A DNA stretch of 64,000 nucleotides from Brachypodius melanocephalos (Eukaryota > Chordata > Aves > Passeriformes > Pycnonotidae): NCBI GenBank assembly GCA_013398615.1, contig VZSR01001685.1, positions 3,142,602 to 3,206,601 of the forward strand, written 5' to 3'. Under the pieces are notes generated by a model. That model made no database searches and had not been told where the DNA came from. It saw nothing but the letters and a program-made list of their open reading frames with translations. Shown in pieces: positions 13,801 to 26,867 of this stretch (position 1 is its first letter; every line of letters begins with the position of its first letter). Both the position numbers and the translations under genes were made by a program.

Positions 13801-16800
13801 CGTAGATTATATGCCTCTTTGAAAAGAAAGGGATTTACAGCTTTTTTCATACTTTTATGACCTGAGATCGTGAGTGATTATACCAAGGTTTTGCTTCTCT
13901 TCTTTTCTCTGCTGAAATTAAAAAGGTAAAATTCATCCCCTAGAAAACTTAATGGATCAGGGCAGAGATATAACAGTCAAAGTCTTTGGAGACAATTCTC
14001 TGTAGTATGACTTTGAAATAAGAGTAAACCCATCATGACGATAAGTAAACAGAATCCTGAATCATGTTTTGATTTTTTTTTCCCACATGATGGCATATAG
14101 GAGAAAATCAATTTTTCAGAGGGTGAAACCCATGGATGCCTGGGTTTGGTTTTGGTTTTTAAGAGAAATAGAGCTTGGAACTGAACATCATGGTGTCTGT
14201 TTAGACAAGCTTGTTTTCTGAATATATTTTTTATACCAAAAAAGCAGTATGGACTTATTGAAGACTAATTTGATGTTTCAAATTGGAAGATTTTGTTAAA
14301 TGTTTTAAATAAGTGAAACACTGCTTTGGCCCCAAAATGAAACATAAGAACAGCAGATGCAGTAATGATGAGTTACCGTGGGTTGTTACTTTCTAACATC
14401 AGAAATATTTCCTATGTCGTGATGCCACAGATGGATTCTCTGAACTCTCTTTCAAGTGTGGAAGTGTGGCCTTTGTTATTATAAAGCTCTTGGCCAAGTG
14501 ACAGGTTTCTACAGTTTTTGGAGGGTTTTTTTGTTGTTTTTTTTTTTTTTTAATTCTTCATTTCATTGTATTTTATTTATTATTTTAACTATTTCCAATG
14601 AGTAAATATATTTTCCAATTTTATTATTCTCTATTCCTTGAAAAGTCATTGAAAGTTAAGCTCTTGATGTCATAGTAACTGGAGGATTAAGATATATATG
14701 TTCAGAAAACAATTCACAATAAATATTGCTATTTCTAAAATAGGTATGCTTCTATAAGTTTTGTGAACTCCTGAACTCTCTTTGAGTTCTAAAATACTAA
14801 GTTCTCTCTTTGAACATAGTGTCAAACTGTACCAGGAAAACAGAAGGAAACAGACATCTTCCTGAATCCCTCTTGACCTGCGGAATTTGTCCTTCAGGAC
14901 AAGTATGAAATTCTCAAATGACATCAGGGGACAGTAATGGGAGAAAAAAAAAAGAAAGAAAAAAAAAAGGAAAGGATAACATAAGATATGGGAGAATCTT
15001 TACCTCTAAAGCATACAATGAAAGAATGATGTACTGCCTGCTGTAAATATATGAATCTCTTTTGTTCTCCCACTCTTGCAGTGAAATTGAAAGTCATTTG
15101 AGAGTCCCTGTCTTCACTGGAAATGAGTACTTGAATTACAGTTTCTGATCCCATGAGAAAATGCCCTAATTTTCAAATGAAAGAGTAGGTGAATGTGCAG
15201 ATCACTTACTGCATCTGCCACAGCATGGCATTTAGAGAGTTCGTTGCCATAAACAAATACAACGAAAACTAGAGCTTCTGCACACGGTGTTTCTAGCACC
15301 TCCAGATCAGCTCGCTACAAAAACCACTCTTTCTTGTCCTGAAATTTTTCTTCTTTACTTCTGCATACACTATAAATGCAAAGCCATGAAATTCAGCTGC
15401 AATTGCTTGGAGCAAGGATAAAACCTGATTATTTTACACTCTATTTTGTTGAAAAAAATCCACTTTAGCAGGAAAAAGAATGCTGCATTCATGTGTAGTA
15501 TTAGTATACTAATATGTATCATTCTATCAGAAGAAACAGATGATAAACAATATTTTTAATCAGGTAAAAAATTATCTGTTAAAGAAATGCAGATAGTGAG
15601 GCTCCTAAAAGGAATGTTATTAATGAGACCTTTATATTTTTATACTACTGTGATCATGATCAGCACAGCTTTCCTTACACCATATGACTGGTATAGGATA
15701 TGTCAAGTATAAAGTGATTTATAAGAGATAATAGGTCTTATGTGATGTTTACCACACATAATTAATATTTTCTAGAACTTTTTTCAGACTCCCCAATCAT
15801 TTTCATTGATGATATTCCTTTGCCAGTACCTAACCAGGAAACAAACTTCAAAACCAACCAACCAAAAAAAAAATATTCACAGAATCTTAGCTTTTCTTTT
15901 TTAATTCAGTTTATTAAAGATTAAAAAATTCTAAATATACATCTCTTAGCAGAAATATCTAATTTGAAGTTAAAAAGAGGTTTAAATATCTGTCCTCCTT
16001 TAGCATTGTTCCTAAAACGTCATTTTTATGTCACCTTTCTACTTATTAGATACTTTCACTGTGTATAAAACACAGCATATGTAAAGCTGGATAGAAAATA
16101 AAACCACAAATTGTTCACACCATCAGTAGTGCAAAATAGAAGACTAAATGTTTACTGAGAAAAGTTATAAGAGAAAATATTTTAAATATATAGAACATTC
16201 TCAAGAAAGAGATGGGGTTTTTTGAGATTATGTAAATCAAAGTTGATTCTCTTTCTTCTTTATCTCTCTTGCTCATCCCAACCAATAGAGCACACATGAA
16301 AAAAAATGTTCTGAGTTTTTTAAAAATAGCAACACTCACCTGTTTATCTTTTTTGGACCAATTTTATTTAATTTTTATCCAATAGTTCTTTAAATGTTAG
16401 TGAGAGGGGGGTCTCATTATTCTTTGGATTAGCTTTCATTTATTTGTCTGTGGGACTTGAAACAATTTTCTTTTTAGGGGTTGTATTAACATATTTTCTT
16501 GTAGTTATAAATACTCTGTGGAGATACATTATTTTTAATGTTTCTCTAAATAATCACCAAACAATTTGGAAGGATAAGTAAAAAATAAGGCTTCTCTGTG
16601 CTTTGCTTCTGGGTTTTTTTTTTTCTTGTAGTACAATGTAGCTGTGTAAAACTATTAGTTAAAAATATTTCATGGAGTCTAGACATCCCAGTGTTATCAA
16701 AGCTAGACAGGAGGTAGCCCGTGCTGAGATGTTGTAATGGAAAGCTGTGTATGTCTCTTTCTTTGCCTGGATGGCTTTGTTCAAAATTTGTAGCAAAATT

Positions 16801-17149
16801 TGACAGGGCTGAAAAAATCCCATTTCCATAAGATCAATAATAATTTTATTTTAGATTGATGAAGTCTTTATTAATACAAATGGATGACATTTTAAAATAG
16901 GCTATTTCTAATTTGTGCAGCAAAGAAAAGGTGCATTATGCCACTCTATATTTGTGAACTATTGCATAAATCATAAAGAGCATCAGTACATAGGTAAAGA
17001 CACCAGAATATATTAATTTATGTTTAACCAAGAAAGAACTGCAATCCTACTTGTATTTTGTCCTTCCTTGTTTATTTTTATAGTGTAACATTAACTCTGT
17101 CTGGTAGTGAATAACAGAAATTAAAAATGAAAAAGGATCAGAGCAGAAT
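7830..17149. other. Long AT-rich intergenic stretch
   Basis: There are over 9 kb with no recognisable gene, CR1 or LTR. It contains only low-complexity pieces: GGAGAAA-type purine repeats near 7875-7910, the CAAA-rich tract at 11961-12048, a short duplication of TAGTCAGGCAATAA at 11505-11542, a poly(T) near 14540 and purine runs near 14945-14970. A 119-codon minus-strand open frame at 8044-8403 has no recognisable domain and is probably chance. Confidence 0.6.
11961..12048 (+). repeat. A-rich CAAA/CCAAA low-complexity tract
   Basis: The sequence is mostly A with regularly interspersed C or CC (AAACAAAAAC, AACCAAAC, AAAAAACCC). It is the same compositional class as the tract at 1336-1462. Confidence 0.8.
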
Positions 17150-17249
17150 NNNNNNNNNNNNNNNNNNNNNNNNNNNNNNNNNNNNNNNNNNNNNNNNNNN
17201 NNNNNNNNNNNNNNNNNNNNNNNNNNNNNNNNNNNNNNNNNNNNNNNNN
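17150..17249. other. Assembly gap, 100 N
   Basis: Exactly 100 N, the size often used for gaps of unknown length. Any open frame drawn across it is artificial. Confidence 0.99.
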
Positions 17250-20200
17250 TGGAAAACTATGGCATTTCTTTGCAAATAATAGAAATAAGAGAGTGTGTTG
17301 AGGTTCCATTTAGTGTCTTAACATACTTTTTATGTTGCAGATCAACAATCTTCATCTTCCTTATAGTAGCAATTTTTTCACAGACCAGGGGAAAAATTTC
17401 TGACCACATCTGCTAATGCAGAGATCACAGCTGGAGTATTTCTATTCATGTTTAGAACAAGAAAAAAAAAATTGAGAGCAAGATATTCTGGAAGCAGAAG
17501 AACAAGAGAATTTTACTATAAGAAATTAAAATGATTCCTGATTTCTTTCTGGTGCAGTGATTTCCTGGAGCAAGTTAGAAAATGTCTTTTTGTTTTATTG
17601 TGATGCCCTCTATTGAAGATGGTGTTTTATGAAAATTCAGTTTGAAGTGGAGTTCAAAGCAAGGGAAGAAGTAGATTAAATGAATGCACTTTCTCTAAAT
17701 AGAATCTGTGGTGATATAAAATTCCACTCATGATGGTTTTCCAATAAAGATCCATTAGCAAGGTAACAAATGACAAAAAAGTGCATATGAACAGCTCAGT
17801 AACAGGTAGAATTTCCTCCATGAAAGCCTAATTGCTCTATCTTTTCACTAAGACTGGGATTCTGTTTTGATGGGGATGATGGATAAGATGGGGATTCAGT
17901 TTTACCTAAGTGTAAGATAAGCACTTCTGCTATTCATTGACTCTTCCATTTGAAATGATGGGCTCTTCATTATATGACCACAAGATATGTAAATTGAAGG
18001 AAGAGGTGATACCAAAGGAAGATAGATTTCAAAGTAAATAACTTGAAAGTATTCACTAAAGAGAAGAAAATGTTCAGCTCAAACAAACACCTGGTTGAAA
18101 ATGATCATAAAAACTGTGCTGTTGCTGAATAGCAGCTTTTGTTATTTTCACCATACTAACAGGTTTCTTCAGATACAAACACTGCATCCAAACTTTTATT
18201 ACAGTACAAAAAAAGGCTCAACCTGGCCTCTATTTATATGTTCAAGTCTTTTTATATATACAAGACTAGTACAGTTTTACTTAAATTACAACATGGAGTA
18301 TAGCCTCTAGTTCTATCTTCTGTGTAATTTCAGAGAATACTCAACTGTGCTAAAATGCATATTTATTAGAGATCTTTGCCCTCTGCTTTTAATTGAACTG
18401 CTCTTTTTCATAATAATAATAATGAAAAAGCTCTGCATTTACTGTCGACAACTTTTGTTCTGCTGTAATAGCCGAAGAAATTGCATTCACAGACAAGACA
18501 CAATTGGCACTTTCTCACTGTAATCAACTAGTTGTGCAAGCTCTTCTGTGCTTTATGTGGTATCTTTAATACATGAAATCTTGAGATAATGAAATAGCAG
18601 AGACTGCTACTGGAAGTCAATCAGTCACAAACTGGACATAAAGCTATTCATCTTCTAGAAAACAGGTCTCGATGATCCTGACAGAGCACTACTGAAGTGA
18701 ACATTACTGTCATGCTTGAGATTCAGGTCAAGTTACCAATAAACAGCCAATGTTAGGAATATAAAGGAAATGTGACAGTAGAAATAGAACCTTGAGTGCT
18801 ACTTGTAACCTATTTATTAACTACAAATTGTACAGGTGGAGTGAAGTGCAACTTGCTGAGCTGTCTAGAACAATTATCGGTAAATGAATTGTATGACCTG
18901 ACAAATTATAACATACAAATAGATGAATTGTTATGTTAATGACATCAAAAAGTCAAATAAGATCTTATTTTTCACTTAATGTTCCTTGTTTTTTACAGTT
19001 TGACCTTTCCATTGATTTTCAGCTACCTGTTGACCAACAGGGATGGTCACACAGTGTTATCGTCACTTTGACATTTGCTCTGTAAGAAGCTATGCATGGT
19101 AAAGATTTCTGGTCTGAACTTTGATTAAAGAGGAATCATATGCCAATAACAGTCTCATGGTTTCAAAACAAGTAAAATCAAACTCCTAGAAGGATTAAAC
19201 ACTGAAATATTTAAAACAGCAGATGTCTAGCTTGATCCCTAGACACAGCTATAATTCAATGACTGAACAAAACAGGATAGTGAGTTGGAATAAAAAGTAC
19301 TGAGCAGCGATACTGAGTACCTCATCAGAGGTTTCAGCTATAGTGCACATTATTTATTAAACTGTCAATCTGCCATAACTAGAATAGCATTAGATAGAGT
19401 TCCACAGCAACCAGCTCAGGATCATCTGGGAGTGCCGTATCAGTAAGTCTAGAAATCATTACACAGATGCTTCAGGGTAAGGCAGTGGCTGCCAGTAAAG
19501 TCAGTGCTAATTCTGACTAATTCTGTCTAAATACGGACACTTTATTTCTTTTCACACCAGAGAAACTGGTAATCACCATATGGAATAAAGTGACAATAGA
19601 TTGGGAGTTTAAAATGGAAATGTCATCCATCCCTACAAGCATGATAGTGACAATGAAAACCACTGTTCTTTCTCTCAAGCTTTGAAAATATCCTTGACAG
19701 AATAACAATCAGAAGACTCTGTTGAAAAGAGTCCTCCCTAAAGGTAGTCTGAATAGTGAAGACCACACTGACACGATTTTCTGCTCACAGGCAAAATCAA
19801 GAAATGTTCAGAAGATAAAGTCAAAGTCTGTGTATGCTCCTTGCCTCTAACCAAATTCATTAGTATTGGGATTCTGCAAAAACATCTACAGAGATTTCTG
19901 TTCTGGCAAGTAAGTGGCTGCTCATTTTAAATTGGGAAGTTTTAACAGCAAAGGTGAAACATTTAGAACTACATTTTTTTTTTTTTAACCTCAAATGGAA
20001 CCAAACAAGGCTATATTTTTGGTTTAGTTTATTATTGTATGGGTTAAAACACATGTATCATATCCACATATGGAAAAGTATGTTATTCATTAGAAATAGT
20101 TTTATCTCAGAAGAGTCTTATTGTTAGCAGAAAGCATGTTAAACCTGTAGTAAAAATGGAAATTTAAGGAAAGTCCTGACATCATATGAATACCTAATGA

Positions 20201-21060
20201 GACATGCTTAAAAATGGAGTCACACAGAGGATAGCAACAGTCCTTACTGTTCCTGAGAAAAGCAGCATAACTGGGATGAAAATATGAATCTTTGAAAAAT
20301 TGTGAGTACCCTGCAATTGCTCCTCTATATATCTGAGTCTTTTTTTAGACCTGTCACGTCAGCCAGTCACCCACAGGCTGTCTTTATGCTCTTGGTACAA
20401 AATGGTTAAGTGTCTTAAACAGTGAGTCTCAAAGCATTGCCTGTAGCTGGTATCAAAGCAACGCTCCTGTGAGCTGAGCTGCACCAGACATCTGCTGCAT
20501 ATATCAAATAACCAACCATCCATAAGCATTTTCTATGGACAGTTTAAATACAATGAATGCTTAAGACTGACCCATTAAACATTACTGAGACATTCTCAAG
20601 GTAAATCTTCAGTCACAGAAGATCAGCCTCACACCATGAGATACAATTAAAGGTCATCTGCTATGGCAGAGAACATATGCTGATGTTATCAAACATACGG
20701 AGAAAAAAAGGAAAATTACACTGAACACAAGGCAACAAAATAAAATAACGTAGGCACGATGCTGCATCTGTCACATCCCTGGATGGGAATGTACTGCAAA
20801 ATTTAACAGAAACCACACAAGTAAAATGTGACCATGTTTTAAGTTGATAGAGGAAGTTTTTGATGGTGTAGAATGTGTCATCAGTAACAAAACACCTTAT
20901 CAAAACTTGAAAAATGCTGGTATCACTGTGAACGTTTTACTGGCAACACTACACTACCAAAACAAACAAATGAGCAAAGTAATTAGTTTCAAATGATATC
21001 TACTGAAATAAAGTAATCCCTGAGAAGGCTTCCCACAAATCTCAAAACAGTTTTCCACAG
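17250..21060. other. AT-rich intergenic DNA
   Basis: I recognise no repeat family or gene. Around 18340-18600 the sequence is less repetitive and more balanced in base content, and contains a small inverted repeat (CTTTTTCAT at 18403-18411, ATGAAAAAG at 18422-18430). A poly(T) run lies near 19974-19986. Confidence 0.55.
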
Positions 21061-21199
21061 AAATTTTCTTTAAGGTAGATTACCCCTTGAATGTAGCTCG
21101 GCACCGACATGAAGAGATTGTTTCTAACAGCCACAAAGTAGACAAGCTGCAAATGTAGCAGCTTTGTCATCAGTTTCACAGATGTTTACAAATCTTAGC

Positions 21200-21710
21200 T
21201 GTCCCAGCTGTTTGGTGGGCATTCATGTCTTCTGTGGTGTGAGGGACTGAATTGCACTTCTTTCTGTCAGTTGTATCGGTATGATATCACATGGTGTCAG
21301 GAAGTTATGGGGGTGGGCAAATGCATGAGAAAGGTGTCCTGGGAGCATGGGGGACAGCACGACAGACAGGATAGGGATCTCACCAAACAGAGGTCTGGTC
21401 CCCACTGCTTGATCAAGGAGGGAAAGATCAGTGAGTGAAACGAGGTTAGAAAAGGTCCTGGGTTGGCTCGGGAGGGTCATGGGGATGAGCAACCTGTGGG
21501 TGCCCGGGCCACTAAAGTACAGCACAGACCCAGACAGCAAAACCCAGGCAAGAGCCAGGATAAAGAGCCTGAACTCCAGTACAGGCCTTGCAGGAGAAAT
21601 ATTTGCCCACAGGGGCTGTTCCCAGGCCTTGTCCTAGGCCACCTCACAGTAAAATTGGCCATCACCACCTGCATCCCAGCCCTGGGAGAAAATCCCACTC
21701 GTACATGACT
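21200..21710. other. GC-elevated block, unclassified
   Basis: This roughly 500-bp patch is clearly richer in G and C than its neighbours and holds overlapping open frames on both strands (minus 21223-21540, 105 codons; plus 21431-21637 and 21463-21708). None contains a motif I recognise. The isolated, sharply bounded composition suggests an old LTR or other insertion, but I cannot name it. Confidence 0.35.
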
Positions 21711-22581
21711 GCTTTTCTGACCTAGATGAGAGTCGAACCTTTACCTCACCTTAATCCCAAATGAAATGTTAATGGTTTTGTGAAGCTTGCAGATAAGTCA
21801 ATATTTGTCATTACTGGAAGCAGAACAAAGGTGTGACTGTGTAACTCTATAACCCATGTGAGTGCAAATCAGTTCTTCTTATTATTAGTTCATGTAAAAA
21901 TTGTCCACCTATATCATAAGTCTGCAGAGACCTAAACTACTAAGAGCTACCACTGCCTCCCCCCACTAGAAATAAATTTATGTTGTTGAGAATATCCATT
22001 AAGGGCAAAGCAATACGAGAAAATTGGATGCCTTGAATATAGACTGTATTAAATGTGAGAATATGACCTGTATACTTCATCTAAAAAACAGATTGTTTGC
22101 TCAGATGCTTTTTAACTTTATCCAGATGTAGCTGAATTGCATTTCACATCTACCAAGCATACTTGCTTGGTGTGTGATAAACATCTCCTACATTTAGAAT
22201 TGAACATAGAGAAGCCCCCCAGGAGCCTGTTTACCTCTGCTTTGAAGATCTTCTTAATAGCAGGCATTAGTTTAGAATTACAGGACCAAACTCAGTCTCA
22301 CAGACTATATGTAGTATTTGCATTGTACAAATCTCTGATGTTCCAAATAATCCTATGCGAAGACAAGTTGGGGACCTGGACTTTGAATTTTCAGTTTACT
22401 CTAAATTTAGGGATACTAAAGGAATAAAAATAATTTTGAAAAATTGAGCCAATGCCATCCATTTTGAATTCCTTCTGTACATTTGAATTTGATGCCTCTT
22501 TGTCTTAACCCTACAGAGTCTTTATATGCTCTATATAAAGTTAGATTATGAACACACTGGAACATCTTGATGTAACTGAAC

Positions 22582-22655
22582 ACAGAATCACAGACCCATT
22601 TAGTTTGGAAAAGACCATTAAGACCATCAAGCCCAAGCATTAATCATTAACCAAC
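22582..22655 (-). mobile_element. CR1 LINE 3' end, very short fragment
   Basis: The plus strand reads ACAGAATCACAGA followed by TTTAGTTTGGAAAAGACC, ATTAAGACCATCAAGCCC and a TTAACC motif. This is the complement of the last part of a CR1 3' end of the 'GGTTGGAAAAGACC' type. Only about 75 bp is recognisable, as expected of an extremely 5'-truncated insertion. Confidence 0.75.
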
Positions 22656-22711
22656 TGGTCATGGACCAACTGGTTCAGATGACAATGAATTTCAATGCTG
22701 ATTAGAATCAC

Positions 22712-22727
22712 AAAAAAAAAAAAAAAA
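22712..22727 (+). repeat. Poly(A) run
   Basis: Sixteen consecutive A shortly after the CR1 fragment. No retrogene sequence is visible beside it. Confidence 0.9.
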
Positions 22728-25700
22728 GGCAGTCTAAAATCCCTATATTTCAATGAATAGCAAGCAGTTTTTATATAGAGTTTTGATGATTTATAAAAAA
22801 CACATTATAAAATAAGTAATTGCATAAAAAAAGAAACTTGAGGCAATAGTGGAATTATTATATATGTATAAGAATAGTCAAATTCTTATACCTTCTCATA
22901 AGATACCTAAAGGATTTTCTGGGTTTTTTTTCTTAATCAGTCATTGAATACACGGAATGTCACAAAAGTTCTAGGAAAGATTATCTATCAGCTACTGCAC
23001 AGAATCAGATTATTGTTGATTAAGTTAAGAGTGATATTGTAAAAAAAAATAGCTTGTTGTTCAAAAACAATTTACTGCACATAGGATGGGACAGGAAATA
23101 AGGCTGATTTCTGATAATAGAGTACTGCATCTTAGATATTCAGAGTAATGAGAGATGTCTGAGGAAGAACACTTCAAAACAAAATTCTATGTACAGCATC
23201 CATGATGAAATATCTTGCAGTGCAGTTCCATTGAATGGCAAACTGTTTATGAGAACTGAATCATTTTTCAACATAGAAAGAGCAGTCATCAATCTCTCTT
23301 CTTGTTGAAGTTTCGTAGTTTAAGCACTGAATAATCAAACAGGCCATTAAAAGTGGTGGTTAATAATAACTTTTTGTAAACTCATGTGAAAGCAGATAGT
23401 GCTTCCATGTGACTGTCTGCTTTGTACATGCCCTGGTATCAATATACTGTGAGAACAGCATATGGTTCCTTTGATGGAAAGTAATGGAAAATGACAGACT
23501 GTTTGAAGATGCTGTGGTGCCAATTCATGAATAATACATTAGGGTAACAGGTATAATCAGTGCAGTTTAATAGTCTGCAGCCTCCAGGGATACAACAACA
23601 GCATACAGAGGAATTATCCATGTACTAAGACCACCTGACACTTATTCTTTTTTTTTTCTTGATTTTACTTGATTAAGACTACACTAAAATATGTCTTTAA
23701 AAAAGCAGAGTCAGAAACAAAAACGTTATGTTCAGAGTCAGAATTAATTTAGTACCTGTTCTGTGTAATTTACCTTTTAGTAATAAGCACAGATTTCAAA
23801 ATCTCTTTTCTCTGTTTTAAACTGAACATAGGTGTTAGAACTCAAAATTTAATAGAAAGAACAATTTTATGGTTGTCATTCATGCACTGGAATAATTTTC
23901 TATATTGTGGAATGCCTTTATGCCATTTCAAATGATACAGCACACTGCACTTATACTAAAATTTGTTTTAATTTTATTATTTTCCTATATCAAATACAAG
24001 CCTAAGAATTAATCGAAAAAAAACCCTGTCTTGCAGAATGCTGCTAAAAGATTTTGCATGAAGAATATGCTGATTTGTATTTATGATAATAGAAAAGTTC
24101 TGTGCAAGAGATTTACACATAGGGACACATAATCCTCTTGGCACTCAGGTCTTACATTATGATGTCATGACTCTATAGCAATGAATATGAATTAGAGTAA
24201 ATGACTTGGGACACAGGATTACAGTCCCAGTACTTTTACTCAAAGAAAGATGCCTATGTTTCTGAGTTAAAAGTTCAATTTTCTACCTGACAAATTTTCT
24301 ACCTACACACTGATGTATGTCCAGGTTTCAGCTTTATGAATCTATTCTGATTACTATATATCTGCTTCTGAAAAGACACCTTGGCAGAACTCACTTTAAA
24401 AAAATGCATTATGGCTTTTTAAAGAGCATCCTACAGGTCAAAAAGGCAATGAGTATTAACTTTGTATATGTGTGGACATATGTTCACATAAATACACATC
24501 CTACAAATAAGAAAAAGCAATGGTAATCTAGAATGGGTTAATGTAGGAAATATTTTTGAAATGTAAAATAAGGTGCCCTAAAAAAAATTCAAGTCAGTCA
24601 TCACAAATAAGCTGCTATAGAACACTGCTGCTCATTAAATGAAATATTCTGTGTTATAATAACCTGTTCTGGTCTTTCTACCCGTTCTTCACTGCAGTTA
24701 TAATTGCCTGTATGAATACTTCATGTTGTGCAGTTCTTAACCAGTATATGCAAAAATCCATTATAACGTCTTGGGGCCAAATTGCTATATTTTACATTTA
24801 TAGCAAGTTCAGAACATCTAAGGTTTTTAACTCTGAATTCTTAGAAGCCCAAATACTGTCATTCATTACTGGATACATAATGTTTCTTATGATTAAAGTA
24901 TTTCTTATTTATACAGTTAGTAAAAGTCTAGTCTTGTAAAGAATTAAACATTTGAACATAAAAAATAAAGGTTTCTTGTTTCTAAACTGACCCTTGTAAA
25001 TATATTTCATTCGCACCTGGGAAATTTTGAATGCAAGAAAGGTGATTTCAGTAATAATTACAACTTTGTTTTTTCCCCCCACAGACTGTATAAACATTTT
25101 GGGACCTTTCAGCTACTAAGGCAGTTTGAACTCATCCTTTTAAAAAATCTCCATTGTCAGCCCCATCTAACACTCAAGAACACTCTATCATTTGTATGTC
25201 AGCCATTTCTGACAGAACTGTGGGTGATTTTTATTGTTATTATTTTCTTTCTTGGCAATAAAAATTTTCAAATGCTAAAAGGTTCTGCTGTATTTCCACC
25301 ACAGTGAAATCCATAGCAGGTACAGGAGTGGTTGTTGGCCTGGAAGATTAACTTTTTAGAAAACATCTCATACCACTTAGTTGATTCAGAATAACTGCAA
25401 TATTCCTTATAATCTAGTTTTTCTGTTGGATTAAGGAAACAAATCAACAAGGAACAGATTGAATTATTTCCCCATCTATTGTATTGGTTCAGTTTCTGAA
25501 ATTTCAAAATTACTACAGAATTGTATCACTTGCCTGAACTGATTCAACTGAAAAAAAAAAATTAAGTATGACCAACTGTTTGATATTCACAGTTATTTAG
25601 CACATGTTGTCCACATATTGTGCATGAGTATCAGAAGAAAGAAAAAAGGATGCAAAGCATATGTAAGAGCTTTCATGAGACCACAGAGCTTAACACGGGG

Positions 25701-26039
25701 AATTCTGCCAGGTCAGATATAAGCATGGGATCAAAAGCTAATATTGCCAGTTTAGAGTTTGAGATAAGAGAAAATAGTTTTCCTAGGGCAGCCTTACATC
25801 AGTTAAAAGAAATTTTTAAAATATTGTTATGTGAAGCATTACCGCTGAAACTCTATTTTCTTCTTGGTTTAGAATGACCAGTAAAAAGACAGAAAAATTC
25901 CACGCACAGTGGACTTCATTTGAAATCCCCTACAAAAAGCTGTATGCCCACCTAAAACACTGTTACGTTAAGTTTCAGGCATAAAAAACAGCGGAGAAGA
26001 ATATAGACGTCTTCTGAAAGCAGAAGATTTAGGAATCCA
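22728..26039. other. AT-rich intergenic DNA
   Basis: No recognisable gene or repeat. Open frames in this stretch are 60-85 codons long and look like chance. Confidence 0.6.
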
Positions 26040-26133
26040 TTCCCTCCTGTTAAGTGACTACTGGGGTGTGCAATATCACAAAGACTGCTTATTGTGATGT
26101 GGTCATTGCTGATTCACATGGACAGCTCAGGCC

Positions 26134-26201
26134 TGCCTCAAATATTGGTTAACTTGCCCCTACCTCAAATATTGGTTAACTTGCCCCTACCTCAAATATT
26201 G
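26134..26201 (+). repeat. 27-bp tandem repeat, 2.5 copies
   Basis: The unit (TACCTCAAATATTGG then TTAACTTGCCCC) occurs at 26134-26160, with one mismatch at its second base, and at 26161-26187. A partial third copy follows at 26188-26201. The near-identity of the copies implies recent local duplication or slippage. Confidence 0.95.
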
Positions 26202-26867
26202 CTGTTCTGTGGTTGTGGGTTCACAAACTAACAAGGGAGATTCTTCAGCTCCATCTCTCAGCATGGAAACCATCAAGCAGAGACCAGGAGGAAGTTCATG
26301 ACATATCCACCACAGCTGGTATGGGCACTGGTAATTCTAAACTTGTGTCAGTGCATTGCATCAAAGCATCAAAGATTCATAGCCAACCAAATTGTGGTCA
26401 GAACAACTGCAGGAACTTTATATACCCTACTTCTGTGTGAGGGCTAGAACAGCCCTTTGCAATGCCCTTGGTAGTTCTGAATGTAGATGTGGCAGGAGTA
26501 TATGGAGAAACAATAATTTTCCACAGCAGGCCAGCACAGGTTAGTCCAGCAGAGCTGAGTAACCAGCTGGCTCTAGTGGCTCTTCCATGCATGCACACAC
26601 ATCCACCTGACATTTTCTCATCTGGGCAATTCAATAGCCCAACAGAAACTGGAAATACTTTTATCCACTCTGCATTTTAGTTTTGCCTTATCTATTTTTT
26701 TTTTTTTTGTCTTTCCCTTCTTACTTCTGGGTGCAAGGGAAGTCAGAGTGTAGATGGCCTGACTATGTCAGCTTTACATGTCTCCTACAGCAGGGAGCAG
26801 ATTGGATGGGAAGTGCAGTGCTGCCCTTCCTTTATCACCGGAAAAATATGTGGAGAGGTGAAAAGTC

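Noticed and set aside
15499..15514. 16-bp perfect palindrome TATTAGTATACTAATA
   Set aside because: Same reason: A/T-rich, isolated and without flanking element structure.
26098..26201. CRISPR-like direct repeats
   Set aside because: The copies are directly adjacent with no spacers, and the window is vertebrate DNA. It is a simple tandem duplication.
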